Source of the DNA: Sporanaerobacter acetigenes DSM 13106
Lineage (GTDB): Bacteria > Bacillota > Clostridia > Tissierellales > Sporanaerobacteraceae
DNA length: 64,000 nucleotides
Reading direction: 5' to 3'
NCBI RefSeq assembly: GCF_900130025.1
Contig: NZ_FQXR01000012.1
Coordinates: 1 to 64,000, forward strand
The number at the start of each line of letters is the position of its first letter. Within the stretch, counting starts at the first letter, position 1. The notes under the pieces were generated by a model. It searched no databases and was not told the origin of the DNA. It saw only the letters and a list, made by a program, of their open reading frames with translations. Positions 9,686 to 19,493 of the stretch are shown here, in pieces. Made by a program: the position numbers and the translations under genes.

Positions 9686-11209
9686 TTAATATAATGAACC
9701 TATTTGTTTTTCAATTTCCTCTAAAATAACATTTGATTTTATTAGCTCTTCACATTTATTTATTTCCTTATACATTATTATATCATCTTCTATCTTTTCT
9801 GTATGATCTCTAACTATATTATATGCAATACTACTTCCCTTTCCTAATCCTTTATTCCCTCTTAAATCTATAGCTTGACAGGATGCTAAAAGTTCCATAG
9901 CTAATACTTTTCTTGCATTGTCTAATATAGCTCTTGCTTTTCTTGCAGCGATAGTTCCCATAGAAACATGGTCTTCTTGGTTTGCTGATGATGGTATAGA
10001 GTCAACACTAGCAGGATGAGCCAATACCTTATTTTCAGAAACTAGTGCAGCTGCTGCATATTGCACAATCATAAATCCTGAGTTTAATCCACCTTTTTCA
10101 ACTAAAAATGCTGGCAATCCACTAAGCGCTGGATTTACTAGTCTTTCTATTCTTCTCTCAGAAACATTTGCAAGCTCTGCCAATGCAATACCTAGAAAAT
10201 CAAAACTTAATGCCATTGGCTGCCCATGAAAATTTCCACCTGATATTGCTTCTTCTTCGTTAAATATCAATGGATTGTCAGTTGCAGAATTTATTTCAAT
10301 ATTTACTTTTTCCTTTACATATTCTATCGCATCTTTACTAGCTCCATGAATTTGTGGCAAACATCTCAAAGAATAGGCATCTTGAACTCTTAGTTCTCCC
10401 TGCACTGTAGTCATATTGCTTCCATCAAGAAGTTTTAACAAGTTTCTAGCTGTATTTATTTGACCACTATGAGGTCTTACTTGATGTACTTTTTCATCAT
10501 AGGCAGTCACTATCCCATTTAGTGCTTCACTGGTCAAAGCAGAGGACACATCTGCCATCTTAGCTAAATTTATACTATCATATACTGCCAATGCACCTAT
10601 AGAAGTCATAACTTGAGTTCCATTGATTAAAGCCAAACCTTCTTTAGATGTAAGTTCCACCATAGGTATATCTGCCAATTCCATAGCTTTTTTCCCAGGC
10701 ATTCTTTCTCCGCCAAAGTATGCTTCTCCTTCTCCTATCATCACCAATACCATATGAGCTAATGGTGCTAAATCTCCACTTGCTCCAAGAGAACCTTTTT
10801 CCGGTATAACAGGATGAACATTTTTGTTTAACATGTCTATCAATGTATTTAGTGTTGAAAGCCTAATTCCCGAATATCCCTTAGCCAATGCATTGGCTCT
10901 AAGTAGCATTATTCCTCTAACTATTTCTTCATCTAAAGGCTCCCCAACTCCACAAGAATGGCTGATTATTAAATTTCTTTGCAACTCTTTAGTCTCATCT
11001 TTTGATATAAGTACATCACTAAATTTCCCAAATCCTGTTGTAATCCCATACACTACTTTTTCTTCATCTACAAATTTTTCTACAATACTTCTCGACTTTT
11101 CTACTTTTTCAACTGCTTCGTTTGACAATTCTACCTTATAATTTTTTCTCACTACACTGATAAATTCTTCAAGAGTCAATTTGTTCCCATCAATTATAAC
11201 TTTGTTCAT
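9686..11209 (-). CDS. hutH: histidine ammonia-lyase
   Basis: This enzyme deaminates L-histidine to trans-urocanate, the entry step of the pathway. It is 507 residues from the chosen start. The Ala-Ser-Gly triad that cyclises to the MIO electrophile is in GSLGASGDLAPLAH (about residues 143-145). YGITTGFGKF, GTQVMTS and SSANQEDHVSMGT are also typical. I place the start at 11209, because GGAGGAG (11216-11222) lies upstream and the in-frame ATG at 11224 overlaps that ribosome site. It is the first gene of hutH-hutU-ftcD-hutI. A TATAAT-like -10 (11282-11287) without a clear -35 suggests an activator-dependent promoter. Confidence 0.96.
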   Translation of the reverse strand: MNKVIIDGNKLTLEEFISVVRKNYKVELSNEAVEKVEKSRSIVEKFVDEEKVVYGITTGFGKFSDVLISKDETKELQRNLIISHSCGVGEPLDEEIVRGIMLLRANALAKGYSGIRLSTLNTLIDMLNKNVHPVIPEKGSLGASGDLAPLAHMVLVMIGEGEAYFGGERMPGKKAMELADIPMVELTSKEGLALINGTQVMTSIGALAVYDSINLAKMADVSSALTSEALNGIVTAYDEKVHQVRPHSGQINTARNLLKLLDGSNMTTVQGELRVQDAYSLRCLPQIHGASKDAIEYVKEKVNIEINSATDNPLIFNEEEAISGGNFHGQPMALSFDFLGIALAELANVSERRIERLVNPALSGLPAFLVEKGGLNSGFMIVQYAAAALVSENKVLAHPASVDSIPSSANQEDHVSMGTIAARKARAILDNARKVLAMELLASCQAIDLRGNKGLGKGSSIAYNIVRDHTEKIEDDIIMYKEINKCEELIKSNVILEEIEKQIGSLY

Positions 11210-11324
11210 TTTTTTCTCCTCCATTTTTATTTATTCTTTAAATTTTTACAAAATCCTTTAATAAAATAAAATATAAATTTAATTATATTTCATTTGTATG
11301 GTGCATTACTTAACTAAAGTGCAT

Positions 11325-11351
11325 AAAAAGACCACAGACTTATCTGTGGTC
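11325..11351 (-). terminator. intrinsic terminator overlapping the end of thpR
   Basis: On the minus strand the stem GACCACAGA/TCTGTGGTC (11343-11351 and 11330-11338) has a 4-base loop and is followed by TTTTT. The upstream arm is the last three sense codons of the preceding gene and its TAA stop lies in the loop. Confidence 0.88.
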
Positions 11352-11906
11352 AATTTTTTTTAAATTATATGTTTTTATTGGAGTATAAACTCTTTTTTTC
11401 ATGATTTCTTCACTCTTCATCAATGTTATTTTTTTCAGTGTAAAATCATAATTCAAATCTTCACTTATAATATCTTTTATTTTAGAAAAATCTTTATTTA
11501 AAACTACTCTTCTTCCCAAAGTTATATGTGGCTTAAAAGCTCTATTTTCTTTCTGAAACCCTAAATAATACATTTCATTTTCTATTTCTTCATACAATGC
11601 ATTTACTTTATCAAGATCTCCTTTTGTTCCAAGCCACAACACTCTTAAATCTCTTTCGCCTTTGAAATAACCCAGATCGCTAAATGTTAAATTTATAGGA
11701 CTGTGGTTTTTACAAGTTTTTTCGAGAACTTTATCTATATCTATAGTCGAATTTTCATCTATTTCTCCAAGAAATTTTAAAGTAAGATGAAAATTGTCTT
11801 CATGAGTCCAAGTTCCTTTTAATGAATTCTCTTTTATTTTATTTTGTATATTCACTAAATTTTCTTTAAGTTCATCTTCAAATTCTAAAGCTATAAAACT
11901 TCTCAT
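11340..11906 (-). CDS. thpR: RNA 2',3'-cyclic phosphodiesterase (2H family)
   Basis: This 188-residue 2H phosphoesterase (LigT/ThpR family) opens 2',3'-cyclic phosphate ends on RNA. Both HxTx motifs are present, HLTLKFLGE (N-terminal half) and HITLGRR (C-terminal half), in the usual duplicated fold. I chose the ATG at 11906, preceded by GGTGAG; the longer frame from 11921 has no ribosome site. It is the last gene of a lacI / membrane-protein / thpR run. Its last codons and stop form part of the terminator hairpin. Confidence 0.9.
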   Translation of the reverse strand: MRSFIALEFEDELKENLVNIQNKIKENSLKGTWTHEDNFHLTLKFLGEIDENSTIDIDKVLEKTCKNHSPINLTFSDLGYFKGERDLRVLWLGTKGDLDKVNALYEEIENEMYYLGFQKENRAFKPHITLGRRVVLNKDFSKIKDIISEDLNYDFTLKKITLMKSEEIMKKRVYTPIKTYNLKKIDHR

Positions 11907-11929
11907 ACAACTCACCATCAAATTTATTT

Positions 11930-12331
11930 TTAAATAAATAATATCATTAAAATAGACAATCCAAAATCAATTGCACCTACTATAGTAAATATTTTCCACA
12001 ATAAATTTAATATTTCTTTTCTTCTTTTGTATTCTTTGTCCTTGTTCATACTAGAAACAACCCCTGCGTCTTTGTGACTATGCTTAATCTCTTCTACTTC
12101 TTCTTTGTCGACAGGTTTACTAATATAGTTTTTAGTAAAAGACCATGAAGTTATTTCAAACATTACTCCTACTGAAAGATATACAATTCCCACTACAAAA
12201 AAGTTATTACTCATTCTTTCTACAAATTTCAATTCTGGATTTTTAACTAAGGATAAAACAATTACAACTGCAATACTTATCAAAAAAAGTGTAAATCCAG
12301 GTTTTAGTTTTTTAATATTCAGCTTTTTCAC
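11930..12331 (-). CDS. small membrane protein, unknown function
   Basis: This 133-residue protein has three predicted membrane segments (about residues 13-30, 42-62 and 112-132) and a charged loop rich in Lys and Glu between the second and third. The layout recalls the DUF3899 family, but this is a pattern impression only. Its start lies inside the 3' end of the upstream LacI-type regulator gene (20-base overlap), so translation is probably coupled. The function is unknown. Confidence 0.7.
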   Translation of the reverse strand: MKKLNIKKLKPGFTLFLISIAVVIVLSLVKNPELKFVERMSNNFFVVGIVYLSVGVMFEITSWSFTKNYISKPVDKEEVEEIKHSHKDAGVVSSMNKDKEYKRRKEILNLLWKIFTIVGAIDFGLSILMILFI

Positions 12332-13328
12332 AACTTCCCCTCTTCACTATTTGAAATGGTAATCTTATTTGTGTTTTATCAATTTTTTCTCCTTTTAATT
12401 CTTTGATTATCCTTCTAATAGCTACAGCACCCATATCATAATGAGGTTCCTTGATTGTAGTAAGTTTAGGTCTAAATACCGATGCTATTTTTATATCTCC
12501 ATATCCTGTCACAGATATATCCTGTGGAACTCTTATATTGTTGTCATATAAAAAGTTTATAAGTCCAATTGCCAATTCATCATGGCTACAAAAAACTGCC
12601 GATACATCATATTCATCTATAAATTTAAGTATATCTCTTCCAATCTCATAGCCTTCTTCTATAGTATATCCATTAGCACAGACAAGTATTTCATCGCCTT
12701 CACCAAACTCTTCTATAGCCTTTTTATATCCTGCCATCTTTAAGTTTTCTACTGAACAATCATTTTCATTCTTTACAGAAACACAAGCTATATTTTTATG
12801 TCCTAAACTTATCAAATAATTTGTCATTTCATAGGAAGCATCAAAATCGTCTATAGAAACAGTAGGAAAATCATTGATATGATAATACCTATTCAAATAT
12901 ACAAAAGGAATTTTTGAATTCTCTATTTGCTCTTTTATTCCCTCGTTCATAATTTCAGATATAAGTATTATCCCTTCTACTTGTTTCCTATTTAATAACT
13001 GAATAAATCTTAGTTCTGTATTTTTGTCGCCATAGCTACTACATAGTAGAATATCATAATTATACATTCTTCCTACTTCTTCAATTCCTCTAACCATTTG
13101 AGCCACATAAGAATTTCCAATATCCGATACTATAACTCCAATTAAATATGATTTTTTAGTAACCAAAGTTCTAGCTACCTCATTGGGTTTGTATCCTAGT
13201 TCCTCAATGGCAGCTAGTACTTTCTCCTTGACTTCAGAACTTACTGGCTTTGAGTCATTTATAACTCTTGACACTGTAGAAATAGATACTCCTGCTAGCT
13301 TTGCAACATCTTTTATTGTTGCTGACAT
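12312..13328 (-). CDS. LacI family transcriptional regulator
   Basis: This 338-residue repressor has an N-terminal HTH with hinge helix (TIKDVAKLAGVSISTVSRVIN ... GYKPNEVARTLVTKKS) and a sugar-binding periplasmic-like domain (YLIGVIVSDIGNSYVAQMVRGIE, CSHDELAIG, ISVTGYGDI). It resembles CcpA/PurR-type regulators in layout. The start at 13328 follows AGGAGG; the in-frame ATG at 13343 overlaps that site. There is no sugar operon next to it, so the inducer and target are unknown. It may control the downstream membrane protein or itself. Confidence 0.9.
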   Translation of the reverse strand: MSATIKDVAKLAGVSISTVSRVINDSKPVSSEVKEKVLAAIEELGYKPNEVARTLVTKKSYLIGVIVSDIGNSYVAQMVRGIEEVGRMYNYDILLCSSYGDKNTELRFIQLLNRKQVEGIILISEIMNEGIKEQIENSKIPFVYLNRYYHINDFPTVSIDDFDASYEMTNYLISLGHKNIACVSVKNENDCSVENLKMAGYKKAIEEFGEGDEILVCANGYTIEEGYEIGRDILKFIDEYDVSAVFCSHDELAIGLINFLYDNNIRVPQDISVTGYGDIKIASVFRPKLTTIKEPHYDMGAVAIRRIIKELKGEKIDKTQIRLPFQIVKRGSCEKAEY

Positions 13329-13395
13329 TTTTATCCTCCTCATATCAAATACATGATTTTCTATATTATATCACACTTCTATTTTCTTCCGCAAG

Positions 13396-13427
13396 AAAAA
13401 TACTGTGATTTAGATTAAATCACAGTA
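13396..13427 (-). terminator. intrinsic terminator overlapping the end of the GGDEF gene
   Basis: On the minus strand a 12-bp perfect stem (TACTGTGATTTA, 13416-13427 with 13401-13412) with a 3-base loop is followed by TTTTTC. The gene's last codons and TAA stop are in the 5' arm and loop. Confidence 0.88.
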
Positions 13428-16400
13428 GAAAAAACTTCACATATAGTGTTTACTAAATTATAGTTGTTATAATCAAATTCTTTTTCCTTTAATGGCACGG
13501 TTAAATAAACTATTCCCTTAGCAACTTCTTTAACTACGAGTGGTGTAACTATAGTTGATTGCCAATTTGGAGTACCTGATATTACATCAATATCTTTTAT
13601 ATTTTCCCAATCAATTAAAAACTCTCCTTTTTTATTTTTGACTGCTTTTTCTACGATTTTTTTGTTGTATTTAGGAGGTTTTATCCAATCTGATGCAAAT
13701 CTCTTTCTAGCAAATATTTTATCCACCTTACCCGAAGTATTCATTAGCATCAATATGCTGTATTCTGCATCAACTGTTTCAATAATTCGCCCTAAAAATT
13801 CATATATTTTCTCTGCTGTAGTCATATTCTTCTTCAATAAATCAACAACATCCATTATGGCAAGTACATTCCTTTGATCTTGAACAGTATTGCCAGAAAT
13901 AATTCCCGCAAGTCTATCTCCTCTATTGAGATTGCTTGCTATATTAGAATCCCACAATACAACTCTATTTCTGCCTTTCTCTTTTGCACAATAAAGTGCC
14001 TGATCTGCCTTTTCAATTAGTTCTTCTTTATATTTACTATGCTCTGAATATAGTGAAATCCCAATACTTATAGTTAGAGGATAATCCATATTTGCTACTT
14101 TTAATTCTTCTATTTTACCTCTGATTTTTTCTCCTATCTCTTTTGCTTCTTTTTCTTCAGTATTTGGCAATACTATTATAAATTCTTCTCCTCCATATCT
14201 GGCAACAATATCCGTTGAGCGAGTATTTTCAAGAAGTGTTTTACCTATCAAACTTAGTACTTCGTCTCCCTTTCTATGTCCATAAGTATCATTGATAGTT
14301 TTAAATTTATCTATATCAAGCATTAATAGAGAAAATTTTCCATTGTTTTTCTTTGATATATATAAAATTTCTCTGAACAATGTGTCAAAATGCTTTCTTG
14401 TATATATGCCTGTCATCTTATCTATGGTAGATAGAGTTTTAAGATTGTAATTTTCTATATTTAAAAAAGCTAAATGAGAAAGAGATTTTACCAATTTAAA
14501 CCTTTCAAAATCAAATCTATTAAATAATCTGTCTGTTTCTAAATATATATATCCTACAATTTTATCTTCCATAATAAAAGTTTTTCTTCTTCTCTCATCT
14601 AAATTTTCTTTAATGTCTTTTCCCTTTCTGACTATAGGCATACATATCAATGCTTTAGTATCCATAGACAAAAGAGCTTCAAACACATTATTTTTATTGT
14701 ATCCAAAGGTGTTTTTTACAACTAAACCATCCCTTCTTTTTTCTACAAGATTTATTATACTCTCATTGACCATAGAAATATTTTCATCTTTTAGCCTAGC
14801 AATGACCTCAAATCCATCATTTTCTTCATCACATAAAAATATAACTCCTTTTTGTGCAACAGTTTCCTTAGCCAAATACTTCAATATCACATCTAAATTG
14901 TGCTTATAATTATCATCAAATTTCATAATGAGATCATTTACATTATTTACATCTTTTATATAGTTATTTGAAAAACTATCACCAACAATCTTCGAAAAAT
15001 CTTCGTCTCCTATTAAATCAAACAATGTCTTAAAATCAAAATAGTTTTCTATATCAGTTTTCCCTGAAGCTATATCAGCTGTATAGACGCAATGAACTTC
15101 TATGCCAAATATTTCTTTGAAAATTTTATTTATTTCATGCTTTATTTCATCACCTTGATGACTTTCTATATAACTCATTTGAAAATTTTTATCTGGTATT
15201 TTCTTAACTAATCTATACATTATATCTAAAGATTCCAAATAGTAATTTATAGCTTTATAGCATTCTCCTTTTGAATAGCTCTTTCTCCCAATAACATAGT
15301 TCATAAATAAATTAAGTTCGGGAAAATCCATATCTTTGATTTTACTTTCAATTTCCATAAGATATAAAACACCATTTTCTTCCATGCTAAACATTATAAA
15401 CTTTTGAATATTGTTTAAAACATCTGAATAAGGAATATCTGATATATTTCCTATTTCATCTAAAATTTCATAAGCATATTCTTTTTTTCCATATATAATC
15501 GATATAGCTGCAAATTCAGTTAAAATTTTTACTCTATCTCTATTTATATTTATTTCTTTATATTTATTTCTTATTTCCTCAATTCTAGCTTTGTCAAATA
15601 TTTTATCTTTTAAACAATTTATAATTATAATTCTAGCTTTTGATTTCAAATAGTAATTTAAACTGAAATCTTTAAATTCCCTCATATTTTGTTCATAATA
15701 TTTTTGTGCTCTATCCCATTGCCCAAATTTAAAATAAAAGTTTCCTAAAAAAATATAGTACTGATTTACTATTTCTTTTGCAAAAGAAAGGTTTTTCTCA
15801 AATTCTCCCTTTAAAAAGTTATAACAATTAAATGCACTATCATACTCTCCAGTAAATAAATATATTTCTCCCAAATTTACATTGGTTAAAAAAATCATAC
15901 TTCGATCTTCCATATCAATAGCTATATTTCTCGATTTTTCTATATAATCTCTTGCCTTCCCGTATTCATGATTCTTTATGCATGTTTCACCTGTATTGTT
16001 TAAAATAACCAATTCCATTTCCCAATATCCATATTTTGTACATATATCTAAAGCCCTGTCATAATATCCTATTCCCTTTTCATCATCTCCATAATAATCA
16101 AGACAGATAGTGCCCATATTATTTAGAGGTTTAGTCATTTCTATATAGTTTTTTGTATTTTGAAAAACTTCTATACTCTTTTTAAAAGATTCGCTGGCCA
16201 ATTCTACATTTCCATTGTAATAGTGTATAATCCCTATTTGATTATAGATATATCCTAAATTTTGTTCCCTTTCTTCAGTTAAAGCTAATTCTAGTGCTTG
16301 ATTTGCCTCATCTAATGCTAAATCTAAATTATCTTTTAAAGCATACAATTTTGACAAAAGCACTCTTGAATGTAAAATTCCTCCAACATAATTTATAGCA

Positions 16401-18805
16401 TATGCAATTTTTTCAGCTTCCAAGCCCACTTTAAACGCATCTTCTACTTCATTTCTTCTATAATATATATCTCCCATATAATTTTTGCCTTTAACAATAT
16501 ACCTCTTTTGATTAAATTCAATAGCTTCATTTAATATTTCTTTATACACTCCCAAGGCCTTCTCATTTTCTCCTCGTAAGGTGAACAATTTTCCCATATT
16601 TTCCAGAACTTCTAGTCTTAATTCACTTCTCTTATCTTTTAGCAATTCATTAGCTTTTTCCCAAAGAGAAAGAGCTTCTGCACTCAATATGAATTGGACT
16701 TTTTTCGCTTGTTTTATTAAATAATCTATGGCTTTGTCAGATTGATTTGACATCTTTAAATGATATATAAGTTCATCTATATTTTCTCTATCCTCGAGAC
16801 TATATATGTTTTCTAAAACTTCAGATGCTTTTTTGTGAAGATTTATTTTTTCCTCTTCATCCAGTTCATGATAAAGTAATTTTTTAAGTTGCATATTATA
16901 GAAAGTGTAGCTATATCCCCAATCTCCGAGTCTTTCATCTAACAATTTCATAGAAACTAACTTTTCTATCATATTGTTCAATTCATTTGCTTCAACATTA
17001 AGCATTTGAAGAATTACACTTTTAGATACAGGAACATTGAATATTGAAATGATTTTTACAAGTTCTAGTGCCTGATTTTCAAGTAAACTCAATTGTTTTC
17101 TTAAAGTTTCATCTAAATCTGATGGCATATATATATCTGAGTAACTAATGCTTATTAAATTCCAATTCCCATTTTCGTTTATACACAATTCTCCTACAGC
17201 AAATAAATCCTGTAGTATAAGCTCAATGTATCTAGGATTACCTAAAGTTTCCTTTAGAATTGCCGTAGAAAAATTCAAAGGCCTAAAATTCATTCCCAAT
17301 ATATGCTGTACCATATCTCCAATTTCATAAAGCCCTAATTTAGGTAGCTTTATGCTTTTTGTATTTCTTCTTAATTTCCAATCTGAAACTAATGTGTTTA
17401 TACTGCTTTTTTCTAATTTATCTTCATTATACGATACGATAAATAGCAGAGGAACTCCATCTATATTTTGTAATACATAATTTGTCAGTCTCAAAGTATC
17501 TTCATCTACATTGTGAATATTATCAACAATTATATATATTGGTTTTTCTTTTGCCAAATCTTTAAGAAAACTCGCTATTCTATCATATAATCTCAACTTT
17601 TCTTTTTCATCAGGTAAGCTTGCAGATGGGACTATATCTTCTATGAATCTCAATTCTGGTATTATTTTTATAAGTTCAGATCCATATTTGTCTATTAAAT
17701 TTTTTGGAGCATATTTTATCATCTGTCGCAATACATTTGATACAGATTTGAGACTTATATTTTCTTTTTCTTTTATATCTATTTGATAAACTTCTCTTCC
17801 TTTTAACTCTAATATATACTTTATTTCTTTTAGAAATCTAGTTTTCCCAATACCTTCTTCTCCATCAACTATGAACAAGTTAGTATTATATTTGCTTTCT
17901 TCAAAGTCTTTATCAATACCAAGTAATTGCTTTATTTCATTTTCTCTGCCTACTATTTTGGTATTGAAATTTAATACTTCCCTTTCTTCTTTATAGTCAA
18001 CAGTATAATCAAGAGAAAAATATCTACTAAAATCTGATATCAATTTTTTTAGATTTCCTGTCCTATTAGAAACACTTTTTCTTGTCAAACTTTCTATGGT
18101 ATTATTTAAAAATGTAATTTGTTTATCATTCAAACTGTGTATATTCTTATGACTGATGTCCTCCAAAAATGTGTTTTTTAAATCTTCTTGAAACAAATAC
18201 TTTATTATCATTCCCAATGAATAAAAATCCGATTTTTCATCAACAACACCTAATTTTAACAAAACTTCAGACGATATGAAAAATCTATCTATATCACTGT
18301 AATCGTTGTCAATAACTTCCTCATTTACGGTTGCTAAAGCTTTAATTTTTATTTGACCATCTTCCAAAATATATATATTTTTAGGAATCAAGTGTTTATA
18401 TATTATTCCTCTAAAATGTAAGAAATCTAGTACTGTACACAATTGCAATATAATATATAGTTTTTCATCTAAAGATAAATCTTCACGAACATCTTTCAAA
18501 GTAGGCTTATCCACACATTCTGTAATACAATAATATTGATTTACCCATATTTTTTCCCTATCTATTGATTTTACAATTTTAAAATTTTCACTTCCCAACA
18601 AGTTCTTATGCTTTATATTGGATATATGAATAAATTCATTCATAAAATAATTGATTATATTCATATATTTGTTATAGCTATAGTTGTAAAACTTCAAAAA
18701 ATGTCTTTTGTCATTATTCCATAAATCAGTAACAAGGTATAAACTTCCACTTAATGATTCAGACATCAATTCTTCAATTTTATATCTATTATCTATTATT
18801 TTCAT
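13415..18805 (-). CDS. giant pseudokinase-AAA-TPR-GAF-GGDEF-GAF signalling protein
   Basis: This is a multidomain protein of about 1796 residues with no membrane segment. Order: Ser/Thr-kinase-like domain (about 10-270); AAA/STAND-type ATPase with Walker A GEEGIGKT (315-322) and Walker B IYIIVDNIHNVDEDT; a TPR/helical region (about 680-1150); GAF (about 1280-1460); GGDEF with LLMLDIDKFKTINDTYGH and GGEEF (1538-1542); a C-terminal GAF. The kinase lacks key residues: HRD is YKH (136-138) and no DFG is visible, so it is probably a binding module. The cyclase looks active and has the RxxD product-inhibition site (RSTD, 1529-1532). It should therefore make cyclic di-GMP in response to ligands or partners. 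I chose the ATG at 18805, preceded by GAGGGGAAG. marR lies directly upstream on the same strand. Confidence 0.88.
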   Translation of the reverse strand: MKIIDNRYKIEELMSESLSGSLYLVTDLWNNDKRHFLKFYNYSYNKYMNIINYFMNEFIHISNIKHKNLLGSENFKIVKSIDREKIWVNQYYCITECVDKPTLKDVREDLSLDEKLYIILQLCTVLDFLHFRGIIYKHLIPKNIYILEDGQIKIKALATVNEEVIDNDYSDIDRFFISSEVLLKLGVVDEKSDFYSLGMIIKYLFQEDLKNTFLEDISHKNIHSLNDKQITFLNNTIESLTRKSVSNRTGNLKKLISDFSRYFSLDYTVDYKEEREVLNFNTKIVGRENEIKQLLGIDKDFEESKYNTNLFIVDGEEGIGKTRFLKEIKYILELKGREVYQIDIKEKENISLKSVSNVLRQMIKYAPKNLIDKYGSELIKIIPELRFIEDIVPSASLPDEKEKLRLYDRIASFLKDLAKEKPIYIIVDNIHNVDEDTLRLTNYVLQNIDGVPLLFIVSYNEDKLEKSSINTLVSDWKLRRNTKSIKLPKLGLYEIGDMVQHILGMNFRPLNFSTAILKETLGNPRYIELILQDLFAVGELCINENGNWNLISISYSDIYMPSDLDETLRKQLSLLENQALELVKIISIFNVPVSKSVILQMLNVEANELNNMIEKLVSMKLLDERLGDWGYSYTFYNMQLKKLLYHELDEEEKINLHKKASEVLENIYSLEDRENIDELIYHLKMSNQSDKAIDYLIKQAKKVQFILSAEALSLWEKANELLKDKRSELRLEVLENMGKLFTLRGENEKALGVYKEILNEAIEFNQKRYIVKGKNYMGDIYYRRNEVEDAFKVGLEAEKIAYAINYVGGILHSRVLLSKLYALKDNLDLALDEANQALELALTEEREQNLGYIYNQIGIIHYYNGNVELASESFKKSIEVFQNTKNYIEMTKPLNNMGTICLDYYGDDEKGIGYYDRALDICTKYGYWEMELVILNNTGETCIKNHEYGKARDYIEKSRNIAIDMEDRSMIFLTNVNLGEIYLFTGEYDSAFNCYNFLKGEFEKNLSFAKEIVNQYYIFLGNFYFKFGQWDRAQKYYEQNMREFKDFSLNYYLKSKARIIIINCLKDKIFDKARIEEIRNKYKEININRDRVKILTEFAAISIIYGKKEYAYEILDEIGNISDIPYSDVLNNIQKFIMFSMEENGVLYLMEIESKIKDMDFPELNLFMNYVIGRKSYSKGECYKAINYYLESLDIMYRLVKKIPDKNFQMSYIESHQGDEIKHEINKIFKEIFGIEVHCVYTADIASGKTDIENYFDFKTLFDLIGDEDFSKIVGDSFSNNYIKDVNNVNDLIMKFDDNYKHNLDVILKYLAKETVAQKGVIFLCDEENDGFEVIARLKDENISMVNESIINLVEKRRDGLVVKNTFGYNKNNVFEALLSMDTKALICMPIVRKGKDIKENLDERRRKTFIMEDKIVGYIYLETDRLFNRFDFERFKLVKSLSHLAFLNIENYNLKTLSTIDKMTGIYTRKHFDTLFREILYISKKNNGKFSLLMLDIDKFKTINDTYGHRKGDEVLSLIGKTLLENTRSTDIVARYGGEEFIIVLPNTEEKEAKEIGEKIRGKIEELKVANMDYPLTISIGISLYSEHSKYKEELIEKADQALYCAKEKGRNRVVLWDSNIASNLNRGDRLAGIISGNTVQDQRNVLAIMDVVDLLKKNMTTAEKIYEFLGRIIETVDAEYSILMLMNTSGKVDKIFARKRFASDWIKPPKYNKKIVEKAVKNKKGEFLIDWENIKDIDVISGTPNWQSTIVTPLVVKEVAKGIVYLTVPLKEKEFDYNNYNLVNTICEVFSTVI

Positions 18806-18879
18806 ATCTATTCTTCCCCTCATGAATATAACAGTTTTCCCTTTTTTTATACAAACAATATTCATTTTATCCAAGTTTT

Positions 18880-19338
18880 CTAGTCATCTTTCATAGCACC
18901 ATAAAGAGATTCCAGTGCTTCTTTTAAAAATTTTTTATCTTCATCTTTAAAACCTTTAAGTTTTCCATCAAGATAAGCTCTTCTCTTGTCTAGTACTTTT
19001 TGAACTATTTCATAACCAATTGGTTGAACTTCTACTCTTACTACTCTTTTATCTTTTTCATCTTTCTTTCTGACGACCAATCCACTTTTCTCCATTCTAT
19101 CTATTAAATCCGTTATAGTGCTACAAGCTAGAGTCATCTTTTGGCTTAACTCACCTATAGTCAAATCTCCTTCACCTATAAGAATTTGAAGAGCAGTAAA
19201 CTGTGGAACTGTAATATTGAAATCGTTTAGTATTTCTCTACCTTTTTTCCTTATAATATAATCTACTTTTCTTAAATACTTTTCTATCTCCATTACATTT
19301 TCACATACTAGTTTATCATCCAAAAAAATCTCCTCCAA
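18880..19338 (-). CDS. MarR family transcriptional regulator
   Basis: This 152-residue winged-helix regulator has a core from VPQFTALQILIGEGDLTIGELSQKM through STITDLIDRMEKSGLVVRKKDEKDKRVVRVEV, the classic MarR HTH and wing with the DxRxxxV motif. It lies just upstream of the giant GGDEF gene on the same strand (75 bases to the chosen start), so it may be co-transcribed with it. MarR proteins usually repress their own operon and respond to small ligands; the ligand is unknown. The RBS GGAGG precedes the ATG. Confidence 0.93.
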   Translation of the reverse strand: MEEIFLDDKLVCENVMEIEKYLRKVDYIIRKKGREILNDFNITVPQFTALQILIGEGDLTIGELSQKMTLACSTITDLIDRMEKSGLVVRKKDEKDKRVVRVEVQPIGYEIVQKVLDKRRAYLDGKLKGFKDEDKKFLKEALESLYGAMKDD

Positions 19339-19467
19339 TATTATTCTTCTATTTTATATATTCTAGTATACTTGAAGAAATCCTTTAATATATCTCAATA
19401 AAAAAGAAGAATAAGTGCATTCATTTTCTTTATTTGTATTATATCAATATTTTTCATATATATAAAC

Positions 19468-19493
19468 AAAAAAAGCAGCAAAGCCGCTTTTTT
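19468..19493 (-). terminator. intrinsic terminator
   Basis: The hairpin AAAAAAGCGGC / GCTGCTTTTTT (minus strand, loop TTT, one G-U pair) follows the stop of the diacylglycerol-kinase-like gene directly. Confidence 0.8.

Noticed and set aside
13415-18805. Active Ser/Thr protein kinase at the N-terminus of the giant GGDEF protein
   Set aside because: The catalytic-loop Asp and the DFG Asp are not present (YKH in place of HRD), so I call it a pseudokinase.
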